From: Pseudomonas benzenivorans
GTDB lineage: Bacteria; Pseudomonadota; Gammaproteobacteria; Pseudomonadales; Pseudomonadaceae
Length of the DNA: 64,000 nt
Assembly: GCF_024397895.1 (NCBI RefSeq)
Contig: NZ_CP073346.1
Location: 62,001-126,000, forward strand
Direction: 5' to 3'
Below, in pieces: positions 27,801 to 38,230 of this stretch. The stretch's first letter is position 1. The number at the start of each line of letters is the position of its first letter. The position numbers and the translations under genes are program-made. The notes beneath the pieces are model-generated. The model had not been told where the DNA came from. It searched no databases and worked only from the letters and a program-made list of their open reading frames with translations.

Positions 27801-28526
27801 ATAGTCGGCGAGGAGCAGAGCACCCGCCCGGCGACGGCCATCGCCATGGACATCGACGTGGAGGTCGGCCAGGACCGTCTGAGCTTCCAGGGCTTCGGCC
27901 TCAAGGCCGACCTGGCCGGGCGCGTGCACATCGGCGACGACCTCGACACCCGCGGCGAGCTGAACCTGAACAACGGGCGCTTCCGCGCCTACGGCCAGCG
28001 CCTGACCATTCGCCGCGCGCGCCTGCTGTTCGCCGGGCCGATCGACCAGCCGTTCCTCGATGTCGAGGCGATTCGCCGGGTCGACCAGGTGGTCGCCGGC
28101 CTGCGCCTGAGCGGCCGCGCCGACCAGCCCAGGAGCGAAGTGTTCTCCGAACCGGCGATGAGCCAGGAGCAGGCATTGTCCTATCTGGTACTGGGCCGAC
28201 CGCAGGGGCAGGGCAGCGGCGACAGCAACATGCTGGCCCAGGCGGCCCTGGCCATGGGCCTGGCCGGCAGCTCGCCGCTGACCGGCGGCCTGGCCCAGCG
28301 CCTGGGCATCGAAGACTTCCAGCTCGACAGCGAGGGCAGCGGGGTGACCACCAGCGTGGTGGCCAGCGGCAATCTCTCCGAACGCCTGAGCCTGCGCTAC
28401 GGCGTCGGCGTGTTCGAGCCGGCCAATACCCTGGCGCTGCGCTACCAGTTGAGCAAGCGCCTCTACCTGGAGGCTGCCAGCGGCCTGGCCAGCTCCCTGG
28501 ACCTGTTCTACCGGCGCGATTTCTAG
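24858..28526 (+). CDS. tamB: Translocation and assembly module inner-membrane protein TamB (AsmA-like)
   Basis: Large periplasm-spanning partner of TamA, 1222 residues. A single N-terminal membrane anchor (GYGLLAVIGLTLVALAWLLGS) is followed by about 900 residues of repetitive, Leu/Gln-rich beta structure forming a lipid-carrying groove. The conserved DUF490 end is recognisable from about residue 950 (PRGKILIRELPPSTVQVSDDAVIVGEE, FQGFGLKADLAGRV, LNLNNGRFRAYGQRLTIRRARLLFAGPIDQPFLDVEAIR) to the C-terminal YQLSKRLYLEAASGLASSLDLFYRRDF. It starts with GTG overlapping the tamA stop by 4 bases. The antisense strand is also open for most of the gene; that is a codon-bias effect. Confidence 0.94.
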   Translation: MRRGWRYGGYGLLAVIGLTLVALAWLLGSQAGSRWALERVPGLQVSGFTGRLGGSWQAEALDWRRGETRLSLNAPMLAWSPRCLWHLTLCIERLQAERVELHLPSTDEDSSEPLALPELQLPLAVRLGELRIDRLLVNGNDQLQGLQLSAQWQAEGLQIGRLALRQGELHLELQGRLLPGGDWPLSASGHLKLPAPAQRDWQLALQVDGDLLGSLQLSADSTGYLQGRLVGQVQPLAANLPASARLTADAFLASGELPQTLRLDALEIEAGGNLADGYRVRGRAQLPGEGEALVLALDGRVDGQGADVADLSLSASAEQRLQLSGRVDWQEALSLDTRFDWQDFPWRRLLPQVDEPPVSLRKLQGELAYQSGNYLGHFSAELQGPAGPFSLQSPLSGDLQQLFLPELRLQAGQGRAEGQLNLGFAEVLRWKSRLQLTDLDPAYWLAELPGQLAGPLNSDGELRDGHLSLEADIALTGRLRGQPARLQARASGAGEHWSLNQIDLRLGDNRIHGRGELQQRLNGQLQLDLPRLGQLWPQLRGQLQGQLDLAGSLQTPQGQLKAQGSQLAFADRRVQRLQLDARLDAQQQARLELQADGIALGETELGQLTATGRGDALRQQLALQLAGPTLHSALALAGELKGGVWRGQLRSGEVQSGGQDWRLQQPASLVRQADGRLDLGAHCWRSGAASLCGEQQRLLPEPKIRYRLADFPLDSLGPWLPKDFAWQGQLDAEIALDLPAAGPRGQVRVDAGGGIWRIRDQERWLEFSYDELRLDSQLRPERIDTRLELRGPKIGQLSVQAQLDPRPADKPLSGGFHLRDLDLAMARPFVPRVEHLAGRLEGSGTLGGVLLAPRVEGLVQLRDGEISGGQLPSNFRELQLQARIAGDRLQLAGGWRSGEQGRGELSGELAWTDTLQGELRVSGTRLPVSIEPYAELEVEPDLRLSLAQERLALAGKVAIPRGKILIRELPPSTVQVSDDAVIVGEEQSTRPATAIAMDIDVEVGQDRLSFQGFGLKADLAGRVHIGDDLDTRGELNLNNGRFRAYGQRLTIRRARLLFAGPIDQPFLDVEAIRRVDQVVAGLRLSGRADQPRSEVFSEPAMSQEQALSYLVLGRPQGQGSGDSNMLAQAALAMGLAGSSPLTGGLAQRLGIEDFQLDSEGSGVTTSVVASGNLSERLSLRYGVGVFEPANTLALRYQLSKRLYLEAASGLASSLDLFYRRDF

Positions 28527-28714
28527 CCGCGCGCCACCCGCCACTGCCCTGGACTAGAGTGTTCTAACAGGCCTGCGCGCAGTACGCAGGCGTGTTGCCG
28601 CGGACGCGCTTTCGGGCGTCGGCGGGAATGCCAACGCAGCGTCGCCCATTGCGCTCCGGCGAAGGCCGGGGCCGAGCGCTCGGCGGCGTGAACAGCCAGA
28701 CGAAGGAGGCTGCC

Positions 28715-30058
28715 GTGGAGTTCATCACCAACCTGGTCAATCTGGTCAACGGAGTGGTGTGGGGACCGCCGATGCTGGTGGCGATCCTCGGCACCGGCCT
28801 GTTCCTCATGCTGCGCCTGAAATTCATGCCCCTGGCGAAGATCGGCCACGGCTTCAAGCTCATGTGGCAGGGGCGCAAGAAGGGCGACGAAAGCAGTGGC
28901 GAGATCAGCCCGTTCCAGGCGCTGATGACCTGCCTGGCGGCCACTGTCGGTACCGGTAATATCGCCGGCGTGGCCACCGCCATCTTTCTCGGCGGCCCCG
29001 GCGCGCTGTTCTGGATGTGGTGCACCGCCCTGGTCGGCATGGCCACCAAGTACTGCGAGGTGGTGCTGGCGGTGCACTACCGCGAGACCGACGACCGCCA
29101 GGAGCACGTCGGCGGGCCGATGTACGCGATCAAGAACGGCCTGGGGGCCAAATGGCTGTGGCTCGGCACGGCCTTCGCCATCTTCGGCGGCCTGGCGGGC
29201 TTCGGCATCGGCAACATGGTCCAGGTCAACAGCATGGCCCACGCCCTGACAGACACCTTCGGTGTGCCGTCCTGGGTAACCGGGGTGGTGGCCATGATCT
29301 TCGTCGGCCTGGTGATCCTCGGCGGCATCAAGCGTATCGGCAAGGTGGCCGCCTCCCTGGTGCCGACCATGGCGATCGCTTACGTGGCCGCGGCTATCGT
29401 CGTGCTGGTGGTGCATGCCGAGGCGATTCCCGCCGCCTTCTCGCTGATCTTCACCCATGCCTTCAGTCCGGTCTCGGCCGCTGGCGGCTTCGCCGGCGCC
29501 GCGGTGATGGCGGCGATCCGCTTCGGCGTGGCCCGGGGCATTTTCTCCAACGAGGCGGGCCTCGGCACCGCCGGTATCGCCCAGGCCGCCGGCACCACCA
29601 CCAGCGCGGTGCGCTCGGGGATGATCGGCATGCTCGGCACCTTCATCGACACCCTGATCATTTGCAGCCTGACCGGACTGGCGATCATCACCTCCGGCGT
29701 GTGGACCAGCGGTGTCAGCGGCGCGGGGCTCTCGGCGGCGGCCTTCGAGGCCGGCATGCCAGGCTTCGGCGGGGCGCTGCTGAGCATCGCCCTGGTGGTC
29801 TTCGCCTTCACCACCATCCTCGGCTGGAGCTATTACGGCGAAAAATGCTGGGAGTTTCTCGTCGGGACCAAGGCGATCATGCCGTTTCGCATCATCTGGG
29901 TGCTGGCCGTACCGTTCGGTGCAGTCGCCCAGTTGGACTTCGCCTGGCTGCTCGCCGACACCCTCAACGGGCTGATGGCGTTACCCAACCTGCTTTCGTT
30001 GTTGCTGCTCAGCCCGATAGTGGTCAAGCTGACCAGGGATCACTTTTCGAACCCCTGA
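28715..30058 (+). CDS. AGCS-family sodium:alanine/glycine symporter
   Basis: Polytopic inner-membrane transporter, 447 residues from a GTG start (VEFITNLVNLVNGVVWGPPML). The GTG is chosen because AAGGAGG lies 5 bases before it. Family blocks are LMTCLAATVGTGNIAGVATAIFLGGPGALFWMW, YRETDDRQEHVGGPMYAIKNGLG, FSNEAGLGTAGIAQAAG, and FAFTTILGWSYYGEKCWEFLVG. Expected to couple sodium import to uptake of small neutral amino acids. It is preceded by a 188-bp gap after tamB in which nothing else was recognised, and is followed by tpx. The exact amino acid is not resolvable from sequence. Confidence 0.92.
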   Translation: MEFITNLVNLVNGVVWGPPMLVAILGTGLFLMLRLKFMPLAKIGHGFKLMWQGRKKGDESSGEISPFQALMTCLAATVGTGNIAGVATAIFLGGPGALFWMWCTALVGMATKYCEVVLAVHYRETDDRQEHVGGPMYAIKNGLGAKWLWLGTAFAIFGGLAGFGIGNMVQVNSMAHALTDTFGVPSWVTGVVAMIFVGLVILGGIKRIGKVAASLVPTMAIAYVAAAIVVLVVHAEAIPAAFSLIFTHAFSPVSAAGGFAGAAVMAAIRFGVARGIFSNEAGLGTAGIAQAAGTTTSAVRSGMIGMLGTFIDTLIICSLTGLAIITSGVWTSGVSGAGLSAAAFEAGMPGFGGALLSIALVVFAFTTILGWSYYGEKCWEFLVGTKAIMPFRIIWVLAVPFGAVAQLDFAWLLADTLNGLMALPNLLSLLLLSPIVVKLTRDHFSNP

Positions 30059-30167
30059 TCCGTCAGCGGAAGAGGGAAGGGCTTCCGGCGAAGCAGCCGG
30101 CAGCCCTTGGCCCGTTCTGCGCTAGACTCGGCAACCGCCCTTAATTTTTGCAAAAAAGGATTACCCC

Positions 30168-30668
30168 ATGGCCCAAGTCACCCTCAAAGGCAACCCGGTT
30201 CATGTCGACGGCCAGCTGCCGCAACCGGGTCAACAGGCCCCGGCCTTCACCCTGGTCGGCAATGGCCTGGCCGACGTCAGCCTGGCCAGCCTGGCCGGCA
30301 AGCGCAAGGTGCTGAACATCTTCCCAAGCGTGGACACCCCGACCTGTGCCGCCTCGGTACGCAAGTTCAACACCGAGGCCGGCGCGCTGGCCAACACCCT
30401 GGTGCTCTGTGTGTCCGCCGATCTGCCGTTCGCCCAGGGCCGTTTCTGCGGCGCCGAAGGCCTGGACAACGTGATCAACCTGTCGACCATGCGTGGCGCC
30501 GAGTTCCTCAAGAACTACGGCGTGGCCATCGCCGACGGCCCGCTGGCCGGGATCGCCGCCCGCGCCGTGGTGGTGCTCGATGAGCAGGACAAGGTGCTGC
30601 ACAGCGAGCTGGTCGCCGAGATCGCCGATGAGCCGAACTATGACGCGGCTCTGGCCGTGCTCAAGTAA
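30168..30668 (+). CDS. tpx: Thiol peroxidase (atypical 2-Cys peroxiredoxin)
   Basis: Reduces hydrogen peroxide and alkyl hydroperoxides with thioredoxin, in the cytoplasm or periplasm. The 166 residues begin [15 protein letters not shown]. The peroxidatic Cys60 is in [15 protein letters not shown] and the resolving Cys94 in GRFCGAEGL, the spacing typical of Tpx. The length is normal. AAAGGA precedes the ATG and an intrinsic terminator follows, so it is probably a single-gene unit. Confidence 0.95.
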   Translation: MAQVTLKGNPVHVDGQLPQPGQQAPAFTLVGNGLADVSLASLAGKRKVLNIFPSVDTPTCAASVRKFNTEAGALANTLVLCVSADLPFAQGRFCGAEGLDNVINLSTMRGAEFLKNYGVAIADGPLAGIAARAVVVLDEQDKVLHSELVAEIADEPNYDAALAVLK

Positions 30669-30688
30669 CATCCGGCAATAGCTGCGAG

Positions 30689-30713
30689 CGGCCTCCTTCG
30701 GGAGGCCGTTTTC
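30689..30713 (+). terminator. Intrinsic terminator of tpx
   Basis: CGGCCTCC, loop TTCG, GGAGGCCG and then TTTTC. The UUCG tetraloop on an 8-bp stem followed by four Ts lies 20 bp after the tpx stop. Confidence 0.9.
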
Positions 30714-30825
30714 GTTTGGGCGCCGGGCACAGGCAGGTCAGCGCGAGGTAAATAGCCGGTAAAGTGGCTTTGCTTAGGCCCTGCCAGTGCTTATCGTGCG
30801 GGCTTGCCAAGGAAGTGACCGCACC

Positions 30826-32031
30826 ATGCCCGAGACACACGCAAGTTCCCGCTCCTCGAATTCTTCACGCCGCTGGCTGATCGCCCTGATCCTGCTGGTC
30901 GTACTCAGCGCGCTGCTCTGGTGGTACTGGCCCGCCAAGGTCCAACCCCAGGATGCTCGCCGCTGGGGCGACGACGGTCCGGTACCGGTACGCATGGGCC
31001 AGGTCAGCCAGGGCGATTTCCCCATCGAGCTCAAGGCCCTGGGCACGGTCACGGCCTTCAACCGGGTCGACGTGCGTCCGCAAGTCGCCGGCGAGCTGAC
31101 CAAGGTGCTGTTCGAAGACGGCCAGCGGGTCAAGGCCGGCGACCTGCTGGCGGTGATCGATCCGCGCCCTTATGAGGTGGCCCTGCAGCGGGCCCTGGGG
31201 CTGCTGCAGGAGAACCAGGCGCAGCTGACCAATGCCGAGCTGGACCTGGCCCGCTACCGTGGCCTGTACGCCGAGGACTCCATCGCCAAGCAGACCCTGG
31301 ACACCCAGCAGGCCCTGGTCAACCAGTACCGCGGCGCGCTCAAGAGCAACCAGGCCGCGGTAGCCGAGGCCCGCCTCAACCTCGAGTTCACCCAGGTGCG
31401 CGCCCCCATCGGCGGACGCCTGGGGCTGCGTCAGGTGGATGCCGGCAACCTGCTGAGTTCGAGTGACGCGCTGCCGCTGGTGGTGATCACCCAGACCGAA
31501 CCGATCTCCGTGCTGTTCACCTTGGCCGAAGGCGAACTGCCTGAGGTGCTGCGCCAGTTCCGCGGCGGCCAGCCACTGCCGGTCGAGGCCTGGGATCGCA
31601 GCGAGCGGGCGAAGCTTGCCGAGGGCGTGCTGGACAGCCTGGACAACCTGATCGATACCGCCACCGGTACGGTCAAGCTCAAGGCCCGTTTCGCCAATGC
31701 CGAGGAGCTGCTGTTTCCCAACCAGTTCGTCAACGTGCGCCTGCGCGTGGAAGTCCGCCGCGAGGCCCTGCTGATCCCCGCGGCAGCCCTGCAGTACGGC
31801 GCCAGCGGCACCTTCGTCTACGTCATCGACGAGCAGGACAAGGTGCAGGTGCGTCCCGTGGCAGTCGGACCCAGCGATGGCCAGTTGACCCTGGTCGAGC
31901 AGGGCGTCGCCCTCGGCGAGCGCCTGGTGCTGGAGGGTACCGACCGCCTGCGCGACGGCAGCCCGGTCGAGGTGATGGACGCCAGCGGCGAACAGGCCCA
32001 GGCCACGGCCAAGGCGAAAGACGACGCATGA
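30826..32031 (+). CDS. muxA: RND efflux periplasmic adaptor MuxA
   Basis: Membrane-fusion subunit of a tripartite pump with two different RND permeases (MuxABC-OpmB in P. aeruginosa, MdtABC in enterics). The 401 residues have an N-terminal anchor ([19 protein letters not shown]). The lipoyl and hairpin halves are visible in [37 protein letters not shown] and [20 protein letters not shown], and the beta-barrel and membrane-proximal parts follow ([29 protein letters not shown]). The ATG at 30826 has GGAAG upstream; an earlier in-frame ATG at 30787 is not needed. Its TGA overlaps the muxB ATG. Confidence 0.92.
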   Translation: MPETHASSRSSNSSRRWLIALILLVVLSALLWWYWPAKVQPQDARRWGDDGPVPVRMGQVSQGDFPIELKALGTVTAFNRVDVRPQVAGELTKVLFEDGQRVKAGDLLAVIDPRPYEVALQRALGLLQENQAQLTNAELDLARYRGLYAEDSIAKQTLDTQQALVNQYRGALKSNQAAVAEARLNLEFTQVRAPIGGRLGLRQVDAGNLLSSSDALPLVVITQTEPISVLFTLAEGELPEVLRQFRGGQPLPVEAWDRSERAKLAEGVLDSLDNLIDTATGTVKLKARFANAEELLFPNQFVNVRLRVEVRREALLIPAAALQYGASGTFVYVIDEQDKVQVRPVAVGPSDGQLTLVEQGVALGERLVLEGTDRLRDGSPVEVMDASGEQAQATAKAKDDA

Positions 32032-35000
32032 ACGCCTCGCGCCTGTTCATCCTGCGTCCGGTCGCCACCACGCTGCTGATGCTGGCGATCTTCCTGCTCG
32101 GCCTGATCGCCTACCGGCTCCTGCCGGTATCGGCCTTGCCCCAGGTGGATTACCCGACCATTCGCGTGCTGACCCTGTACCCCGGTGCCAGCCCCGAGGT
32201 GATGACCAGCGCCGTCACCGCGCCGCTGGAGCGGCAGTTCGGGCAGATGCCGGGGTTGCAACAGATGTCCTCGGCCAGTTCCGGGGGCGCCTCGGTGATT
32301 ACCCTGCGTTTCGCGTTGGCGGTCGATCTGGATGTGGCCGAGCAGCAGGTGCAGGCGGCGATCAATGGCGCCACCAACCTGTTGCCCAAGGACCTGCCGG
32401 CGCCGCCGGTGTACAACAAGGTCAACCCGGCGGACACCCCGGTACTGAGCCTGGCGATCAGCTCGGCGACCCTGCCGCTGACCGAGGTGCACGACCTGGT
32501 CGACACGCGCATGGCGCAGAAGATCGCCCAGATCAGCGGTGTCGGCCTGGTCAGTCTGGCCGGCGGCCAGCGGCCGGCGGTGCGCATCCGCGTCGACCCG
32601 CAGGCCCTGGCCAGTCACGGCCTCAACCTGAGCGACGTGCGTGCGCTGATCACCGCCTCCAACGTCAACCAGCCCAAGGGCAACTTCGACGGGCCGACCC
32701 GGGTCTCGCAGCTGGATGCCAACGATCAGCTCAAGTCCGCCGACGAATACCGCGGCCTGATCCTCAAGTACGAAAACGCCGCGGCCCTGCGCCTGGAGGA
32801 TGTCGCCAGCGTGGTCGACGGTGCCGAGAACCGGCGCCTGGCTGCCTGGGCCGACCGCAACGAGACGGTGCTGCTGACCATCCAGCGTCAGCCCGGCGCC
32901 AACGTGATCGAGGTGGTCGATCGCATCCACAAGCTGTTGCCGAGCATCACCGCCGGCCTGCCCGCCAGCCTGGAGGTCAAGGTACTGACCGACCGTACCC
33001 AGACCATCCGCGCGGCGATCAGCGACGTGCAGTTCGAGTTGCTGCTGGCCATCGCTCTGGTGGTGCTGGTGACCTTCCTGTTCCTGCGCAAGCTGTCCGC
33101 CACCCTGATTCCCTCGATCGTGGTGCCGTTGTCGCTGATCGGCACCTTTGCGCTGATGTACCTGGCCGGTTTCTCGATCAATAACCTGACCCTGATGGCG
33201 CTGACCATTGCCACCGGCTTCGTGGTGGACGACGCCATCGTCATGCTGGAAAACATCAGCCGTCACCTGGAGGCGGGCGAGACGCCGCTGAATGCCGCGC
33301 TCAAGGGCGCCAAGCAGATCGGCTTCACCCTGGTTTCCCTCACCCTGTCGCTGATCGCCGTGTTGATCCCGCTGCTGTTCATGGCCGACGTGGTCGGCCG
33401 CCTGTTCCGCGAATTCGCCATCACCCTGGCGGTGGCGATCCTGATCTCCCTGCTGGTGTCGCTGACCCTGACGCCGATGATGTGCGCGCGCCTGCTCAAG
33501 CAGGAAAAGGAAGCCGATCAGGGGCGTTTCTACCGCGCCAGCGGGGCCTTTATCGATGGCCTGATCGCGCGCTATGCCGACGCCCTGCAATGGGTGCTGC
33601 GGCATCAGACCCTGACCCTGCTGGTGGCGCTGGGCACCCTGGTCCTCACCGTGCTGCTGTACCTGGCCGTGCCCAAGGGCTTCTTTCCGGTGCAGGACAC
33701 CGGCGCGATCCAGGGCATTTCCGAGGCGCCGCAGAGCATTTCCTTCGCCGCCATGAGCGAGCGCCAGCAGCGCCTGGCCGAGGTGATACTCAAGGACCCG
33801 GCGGTAGCCAGCCTGTCGTCCTATATCGGGGTGGACGGCGACAACCCGACGCTGAACAGCGGGCGCCTGCTGATCAACCTCAAGCCGCACCGCGAACGCG
33901 AGGTCACGGCCAGCCAGGTGATCGAGCGTCTGCGCCCGGCGCTGGCCAAGGTGCCGGGGATCCAGCTGTACCTGCAGCCGGTACAGGACCTGAGCATCGA
34001 GGGACGGGTCAGCCGCACCCAGTACCAGTTCAGCCTCGAGTCACCGGATATGGCGCTGCTGGAGACCTGGACGCCACGGCTGGTCGAGGCTCTGCGCCAG
34101 CAGCCGGCCCTCGGCGACGTGGCCAGCGACCTGCAGAACCGCGGCCTGCAGGTGTATCTGGAAATCGACCGCGACGCCGCCGCCCGTCTCGGCGTGAGCA
34201 TCGCCGACATCGACGATGCCCTGTATGACGCCTTCGGCCAACGGCAGATCTCCACCATCTTCACCCAGGCCAGCCAGTACCGGGTGGTGCTGGAGAGCCA
34301 GGGCGCCGGCAGCCTCGGCCCGGCGGCGTTGGAGCAGGTCCATGTACGCAGCGCCAGTGGCCAGCAGGTTCGCCTGTCCGCCCTGGCCAGGATCGAGCAA
34401 CGCGCGGCGGCGCTGCTGATCAACCATATCGGCCAGTTCCCGGCGGTCACCGTGTCGTTCAACCTGGCCGGCGGCACGTCGCTGGGCGAGGCGGTGGCGG
34501 TGATCGAGCAGGTCGAGCAGGCCATCGGCTTGCCGGCCGGCATCCAGAGCCGCTTCCAGGGCGCGGCCGAAGCCTTTCGCAGTTCGCTGTCGAGTACCCT
34601 GTTGCTGATCCTGGCGGCGGTGGTGACCATGTACATCGTGCTCGGCGTGCTCTACGAGAGCTACATCCATCCGATCACCATCCTCTCCACGCTGCCCTCG
34701 GCCGGGGTCGGGGCCTTGCTGGCGCTGCTGCTGACCGGCAACGACCTGGGCCTGATCGCCGTCATCGGCATCATCCTGCTGATCGGCATCGTCAAGAAGA
34801 ACGCCATCATGATGATCGACTTCGCCCTGGAGGCCGAACGCCAGCAGGGCATGGCCCCCGAGGCGGCGATCTACCAGGCCGCCTTGCTGCGCTTCCGGCC
34901 GATTCTGATGACCACCCTGGCGGCGCTGTTCGGCGCCATTCCGCTGATGCTGGCCAGTGGTTCCGGGGCGGAGCTGCGCCAGCCCCTGGGCCTGGTCATG

Positions 35001-35126
35001 GTCGGTGGGCTATTGCTCAGTCAGCTGCTCACACTGTTCACCACGCCGGTGATCTACCTCTGGTTCGACCGCCTGGCGCGTCGCCTCGGCGGGCGCAGCG
35101 CGGCGGGTGTCCTGGTCGAACCATGA
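32028..35126 (+). CDS. muxB: RND efflux inner-membrane permease MuxB
   Basis: Proton-driven pump subunit of the HAE1 family, 1032 residues, start [22 protein letters not shown]. Twelve membrane helices and two large periplasmic loops are evident. Helix 4 contains [14 protein letters not shown], where the paired Asp residues relay protons. Other blocks are the porter-domain [38 protein letters not shown] and [18 protein letters not shown]. It overlaps muxA and muxC by ATGA, which argues for tight co-translation and heterotrimer assembly with MuxC. Confidence 0.93.
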   Translation: MNASRLFILRPVATTLLMLAIFLLGLIAYRLLPVSALPQVDYPTIRVLTLYPGASPEVMTSAVTAPLERQFGQMPGLQQMSSASSGGASVITLRFALAVDLDVAEQQVQAAINGATNLLPKDLPAPPVYNKVNPADTPVLSLAISSATLPLTEVHDLVDTRMAQKIAQISGVGLVSLAGGQRPAVRIRVDPQALASHGLNLSDVRALITASNVNQPKGNFDGPTRVSQLDANDQLKSADEYRGLILKYENAAALRLEDVASVVDGAENRRLAAWADRNETVLLTIQRQPGANVIEVVDRIHKLLPSITAGLPASLEVKVLTDRTQTIRAAISDVQFELLLAIALVVLVTFLFLRKLSATLIPSIVVPLSLIGTFALMYLAGFSINNLTLMALTIATGFVVDDAIVMLENISRHLEAGETPLNAALKGAKQIGFTLVSLTLSLIAVLIPLLFMADVVGRLFREFAITLAVAILISLLVSLTLTPMMCARLLKQEKEADQGRFYRASGAFIDGLIARYADALQWVLRHQTLTLLVALGTLVLTVLLYLAVPKGFFPVQDTGAIQGISEAPQSISFAAMSERQQRLAEVILKDPAVASLSSYIGVDGDNPTLNSGRLLINLKPHREREVTASQVIERLRPALAKVPGIQLYLQPVQDLSIEGRVSRTQYQFSLESPDMALLETWTPRLVEALRQQPALGDVASDLQNRGLQVYLEIDRDAAARLGVSIADIDDALYDAFGQRQISTIFTQASQYRVVLESQGAGSLGPAALEQVHVRSASGQQVRLSALARIEQRAAALLINHIGQFPAVTVSFNLAGGTSLGEAVAVIEQVEQAIGLPAGIQSRFQGAAEAFRSSLSSTLLLILAAVVTMYIVLGVLYESYIHPITILSTLPSAGVGALLALLLTGNDLGLIAVIGIILLIGIVKKNAIMMIDFALEAERQQGMAPEAAIYQAALLRFRPILMTTLAALFGAIPLMLASGSGAELRQPLGLVMVGGLLLSQLLTLFTTPVIYLWFDRLARRLGGRSAAGVLVEP

Positions 35127-38100
35127 ACCTCTCGGCGCCCTTTATCCGCCGGCCGGTGGCGACCCTGCTGCTGAGCCTGGCCATCCTCCTGCTCGGCGGC
35201 CTGACCTTCGGTTTGCTGCCGGTGGCGCCGCTGCCGCAGATGGACTTTCCGGCCATAGTGGTCGACGCCAACCTGCCGGGCGCCAGTCCCCAGGTCATGG
35301 CCTCCAGCGTGGCCACGCCGCTGGAGCGCTCGCTCGGGACCATCGCCGGCATCAGCGAAATGACCAGTCGCAGCAGCCAGGGCAACACGCGGATCATCCT
35401 GCTGTTCGACATCGACCGGGATGTCGACGCCGCCGCCCGCGAGGTGCAGGCGGCGATCAATGCCGCGCGCAACCTGCTGCCCAGCGGCATGCGCAGCATG
35501 CCCAGCTACCGCAAGATCAATCCCTCGCAGGCGCCGATCATGGTGCTGTCACTGACCTCGCCGCTGTTACACAAAGGGGAGCTGTACGACCTGGCGGCCA
35601 CCGTGCTGGGGCAGAAGCTGGCCCAGGTCAAGGGCGTCGGCGAGGTGCAGGTCGGCGGCAGCTCGCTGCCGGCGGTGCGCGTGGCCCTGGAGCCGCGCCT
35701 GCTGGATCACTACGGCATCGCGCTGGACGAGGTCCGCGAGGCCATCACCCAGGCCAACCTCGATCGCCCCAAGGGCGCCCTGGAAGATGATGCCCGTCAC
35801 TGGCAGATCCAGGCCAACGACCAGCTGGACAAGGCCGCCGACTACCGCCCGCTGATCATCCGCTACCAGAACGGCGCGGCGGTGCGCCTGGGCGACGTCG
35901 CCACGGTCAGCGACGGCGTGCAGGACCGCTACAACAGCGGCTTCTACAACGACCACGAGGCGGTGTTGCTGGTGATCAATCGCCAGGCCGGCGCCAATAT
36001 CATCGTAACCATCGCCGACATCCGCGCCCAGCTGCCGGCCCTGCAGGCGGTGTTGCCGGCCAGCGTCACCCTGGAGGTGGCGATGGACCGCTCGCCGGTG
36101 ATCCGCGCCACCCTGCATGAAGCCGAGCGCACCCTGCTGATCGCCGTGGCCCTGGTGACCCTGGTGGTGTTCGCCTTCCTCGGCCGCTGGCGCGCCGCGC
36201 TGATCCCGGCGTTGGCGGTGCCGGTATCGCTGGTCGGCACCTTCGCCCTGATGTACCTGCTGGACTTCTCCCTGAACAACCTGTCGCTGATGGCCCTGAT
36301 CATCGCCACCGGTCTGGTGGTGGACGACGCCATCGTGGTGCTGGAGAACATCTCGCGGCATATCGAGGCGGGCGAAACGCCCATGGCGGCGGCGTTCAAG
36401 GGCTCGCGGGAAGTCGGCTTCACCCTGTTGTCGATGAACCTGTCGCTGGTCGTGGTGTTTCTCTCGATCCTGTTCATGGGGGGCATCGTCAGCAAGCTGT
36501 TCCACGAGTTCTCCATCACCCTGGCGGTGGCCATCCTGATTTCCATGCTGGTGTCGCTGACCCTGACGCCGATGCTCTGTGCCCGCTGGCTCAAGGCCGA
36601 ACGGGCTGAGCGCCAGCAGGGCCCCTTGCAGCGCTTCGGCGCGCGCCTGCAATCGCGGGTGCTGGCGGCCTACGGGCGGGGCCTGGACTGGGCCCTGCGC
36701 CATCACCGGCTGACCCTGCTGAGCCTGCTGGCGACCGTGGCGTTCAACGTGTTTCTCTTCGTGGAGGTGCCGAAGACCTTCCTGCCGCAGCAGGACACCG
36801 GTCAGTTGATCGGCTTCGTGCGCGGCGACGATGGCCTGTCCTTTCAGGTCATGCAGCCGAAGATGGAGATCTACCGACGCGCCTTGCTGGCCGACCCGGC
36901 CGTGCAGAGCGTGGCGGGTTTTATCGGCGGCAACAGCGGAATCAACAACGCCTTTCTGGTGGTGCGCCTCAAACCCATGGCCGAGCGCGACCTGTCCGCC
37001 CAGCAGGTGATCGAGCGCCTGCGCGCCGACCTGCCCAAGGTACCGGGAGGGCGGCTGTTCCTCATGCCGGACCAGGACCTGCAGTTCGGCGGACGCCAGG
37101 GCCGCAGCTCGGAGAACGAATACGTGCTGATGGCCAGCGAGCTGGACGACCTCAACGCCTGGCTGCCGAAAGTGCGCGACGCCCTGGCGGCACTGCCGGA
37201 GCTGACCGGCATCGATGCCAACGAGGGCGAGGGTGCCCAGCAGATTCGCCTGCTGGTGGACCGCGACGCCGCCAGGCGCCTGGGGGTGGACATGAGCATG
37301 ATCACCGCGGTGCTGAACAACGCGTTCAGCCAGCGGCAGATCTCCACCATCTATGACAGCCTCAATCAGTACAGCGTGGTCATGGAAATCAACCCGAAGT
37401 ACGCCGAGTACCCCGAGACCCTCGCGCAGATCCAGGTGATCGGCGCCGACGGCCAGCGGGTGCCGCTGTCGAGCTTCGCCAGTTGGACGCGCAGCCTGGA
37501 AGAGGACCGGGTCAACCATCAGGGCCAGTTCGCCGCCGACAGCATCGGTTATTCCCTGGCGCCAGGGGTGACCCAGGAACAGGCCAATGCCGCCATCGCC
37601 CGGGCGGTGGCGCAGGTCAATCTGCCGACCGAGGTGCAGGGCAGCCTGGGCGGCACCGGCGGCGCCTTCGCCAGTGCCGCCAAGGGGCAGCCGTTGATGA
37701 TTCTCGGTGCCTTGCTGGTGGTCTACATCGTGCTGGGCATCCTCTACGAGAGCTACATCCACCCGCTGACCATTCTCTCGACGCTGCCCTCGGCCGGGGT
37801 CGGCGCCTTGCTGGCGATCATCCTCACCGGCGGCGAGTTCAGCCTGATCTCCCTGCTCGGACTCTTCCTGCTGATCGGTGTGGTGAAGAAGAACGCCATC
37901 CTGATGATCGACCTGGCCCTGCAGCTGGAGCGCCAGGAGCGCCTGAGCCCCCAGGAATCGATCCGCCGTGCCTGCCTGCTGCGTTTCCGGCCGATCATCA
38001 TGACCACCCTGGCGGCCCTGCTCGGCGCCTTGCCGCTGCTGCTGGGCATGGCCGAAGGGGCGGAGATGCGTCAGCCGCTGGGTCTGACCATCGTCGGCGG

Positions 38101-38230
38101 GCTGATCCTCAGTCAGCTGCTGACCCTCTTCACCACCCCGGTGGTCTACCTCTATCTCGACCGCCTGCGCCACCGCGTCAATCGCTGGCGCGGCGTGCCC
38201 AGCGATGCTGCCCTGGAAATCCCGCTATGA
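35123..38230 (+). CDS. muxC: RND efflux inner-membrane permease MuxC
   Basis: Second RND permease of the heterotrimeric pump, 1035 residues, start [26 protein letters not shown]. It aligns with MuxB along its length; the proton-relay helix reads [22 protein letters not shown], and the C-terminal half has [39 protein letters not shown] and [15 protein letters not shown]. In MdtBC the two paralogues have distinct roles (established for E. coli), so this one cannot be assumed redundant. ATGA overlaps join it to muxB and to opmB. Confidence 0.93.
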   Translation: MNLSAPFIRRPVATLLLSLAILLLGGLTFGLLPVAPLPQMDFPAIVVDANLPGASPQVMASSVATPLERSLGTIAGISEMTSRSSQGNTRIILLFDIDRDVDAAAREVQAAINAARNLLPSGMRSMPSYRKINPSQAPIMVLSLTSPLLHKGELYDLAATVLGQKLAQVKGVGEVQVGGSSLPAVRVALEPRLLDHYGIALDEVREAITQANLDRPKGALEDDARHWQIQANDQLDKAADYRPLIIRYQNGAAVRLGDVATVSDGVQDRYNSGFYNDHEAVLLVINRQAGANIIVTIADIRAQLPALQAVLPASVTLEVAMDRSPVIRATLHEAERTLLIAVALVTLVVFAFLGRWRAALIPALAVPVSLVGTFALMYLLDFSLNNLSLMALIIATGLVVDDAIVVLENISRHIEAGETPMAAAFKGSREVGFTLLSMNLSLVVVFLSILFMGGIVSKLFHEFSITLAVAILISMLVSLTLTPMLCARWLKAERAERQQGPLQRFGARLQSRVLAAYGRGLDWALRHHRLTLLSLLATVAFNVFLFVEVPKTFLPQQDTGQLIGFVRGDDGLSFQVMQPKMEIYRRALLADPAVQSVAGFIGGNSGINNAFLVVRLKPMAERDLSAQQVIERLRADLPKVPGGRLFLMPDQDLQFGGRQGRSSENEYVLMASELDDLNAWLPKVRDALAALPELTGIDANEGEGAQQIRLLVDRDAARRLGVDMSMITAVLNNAFSQRQISTIYDSLNQYSVVMEINPKYAEYPETLAQIQVIGADGQRVPLSSFASWTRSLEEDRVNHQGQFAADSIGYSLAPGVTQEQANAAIARAVAQVNLPTEVQGSLGGTGGAFASAAKGQPLMILGALLVVYIVLGILYESYIHPLTILSTLPSAGVGALLAIILTGGEFSLISLLGLFLLIGVVKKNAILMIDLALQLERQERLSPQESIRRACLLRFRPIIMTTLAALLGALPLLLGMAEGAEMRQPLGLTIVGGLILSQLLTLFTTPVVYLYLDRLRHRVNRWRGVPSDAALEIPL

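Noticed and set aside
24696..28544. 1282-codon open frame antisense to tamB
   Set aside because: It mirrors the codon pattern of the high-GC tamB gene, gives a low-complexity Gln/Ala/Leu sequence without domains, and spans the tamA-tamB junction and intergenic DNA.
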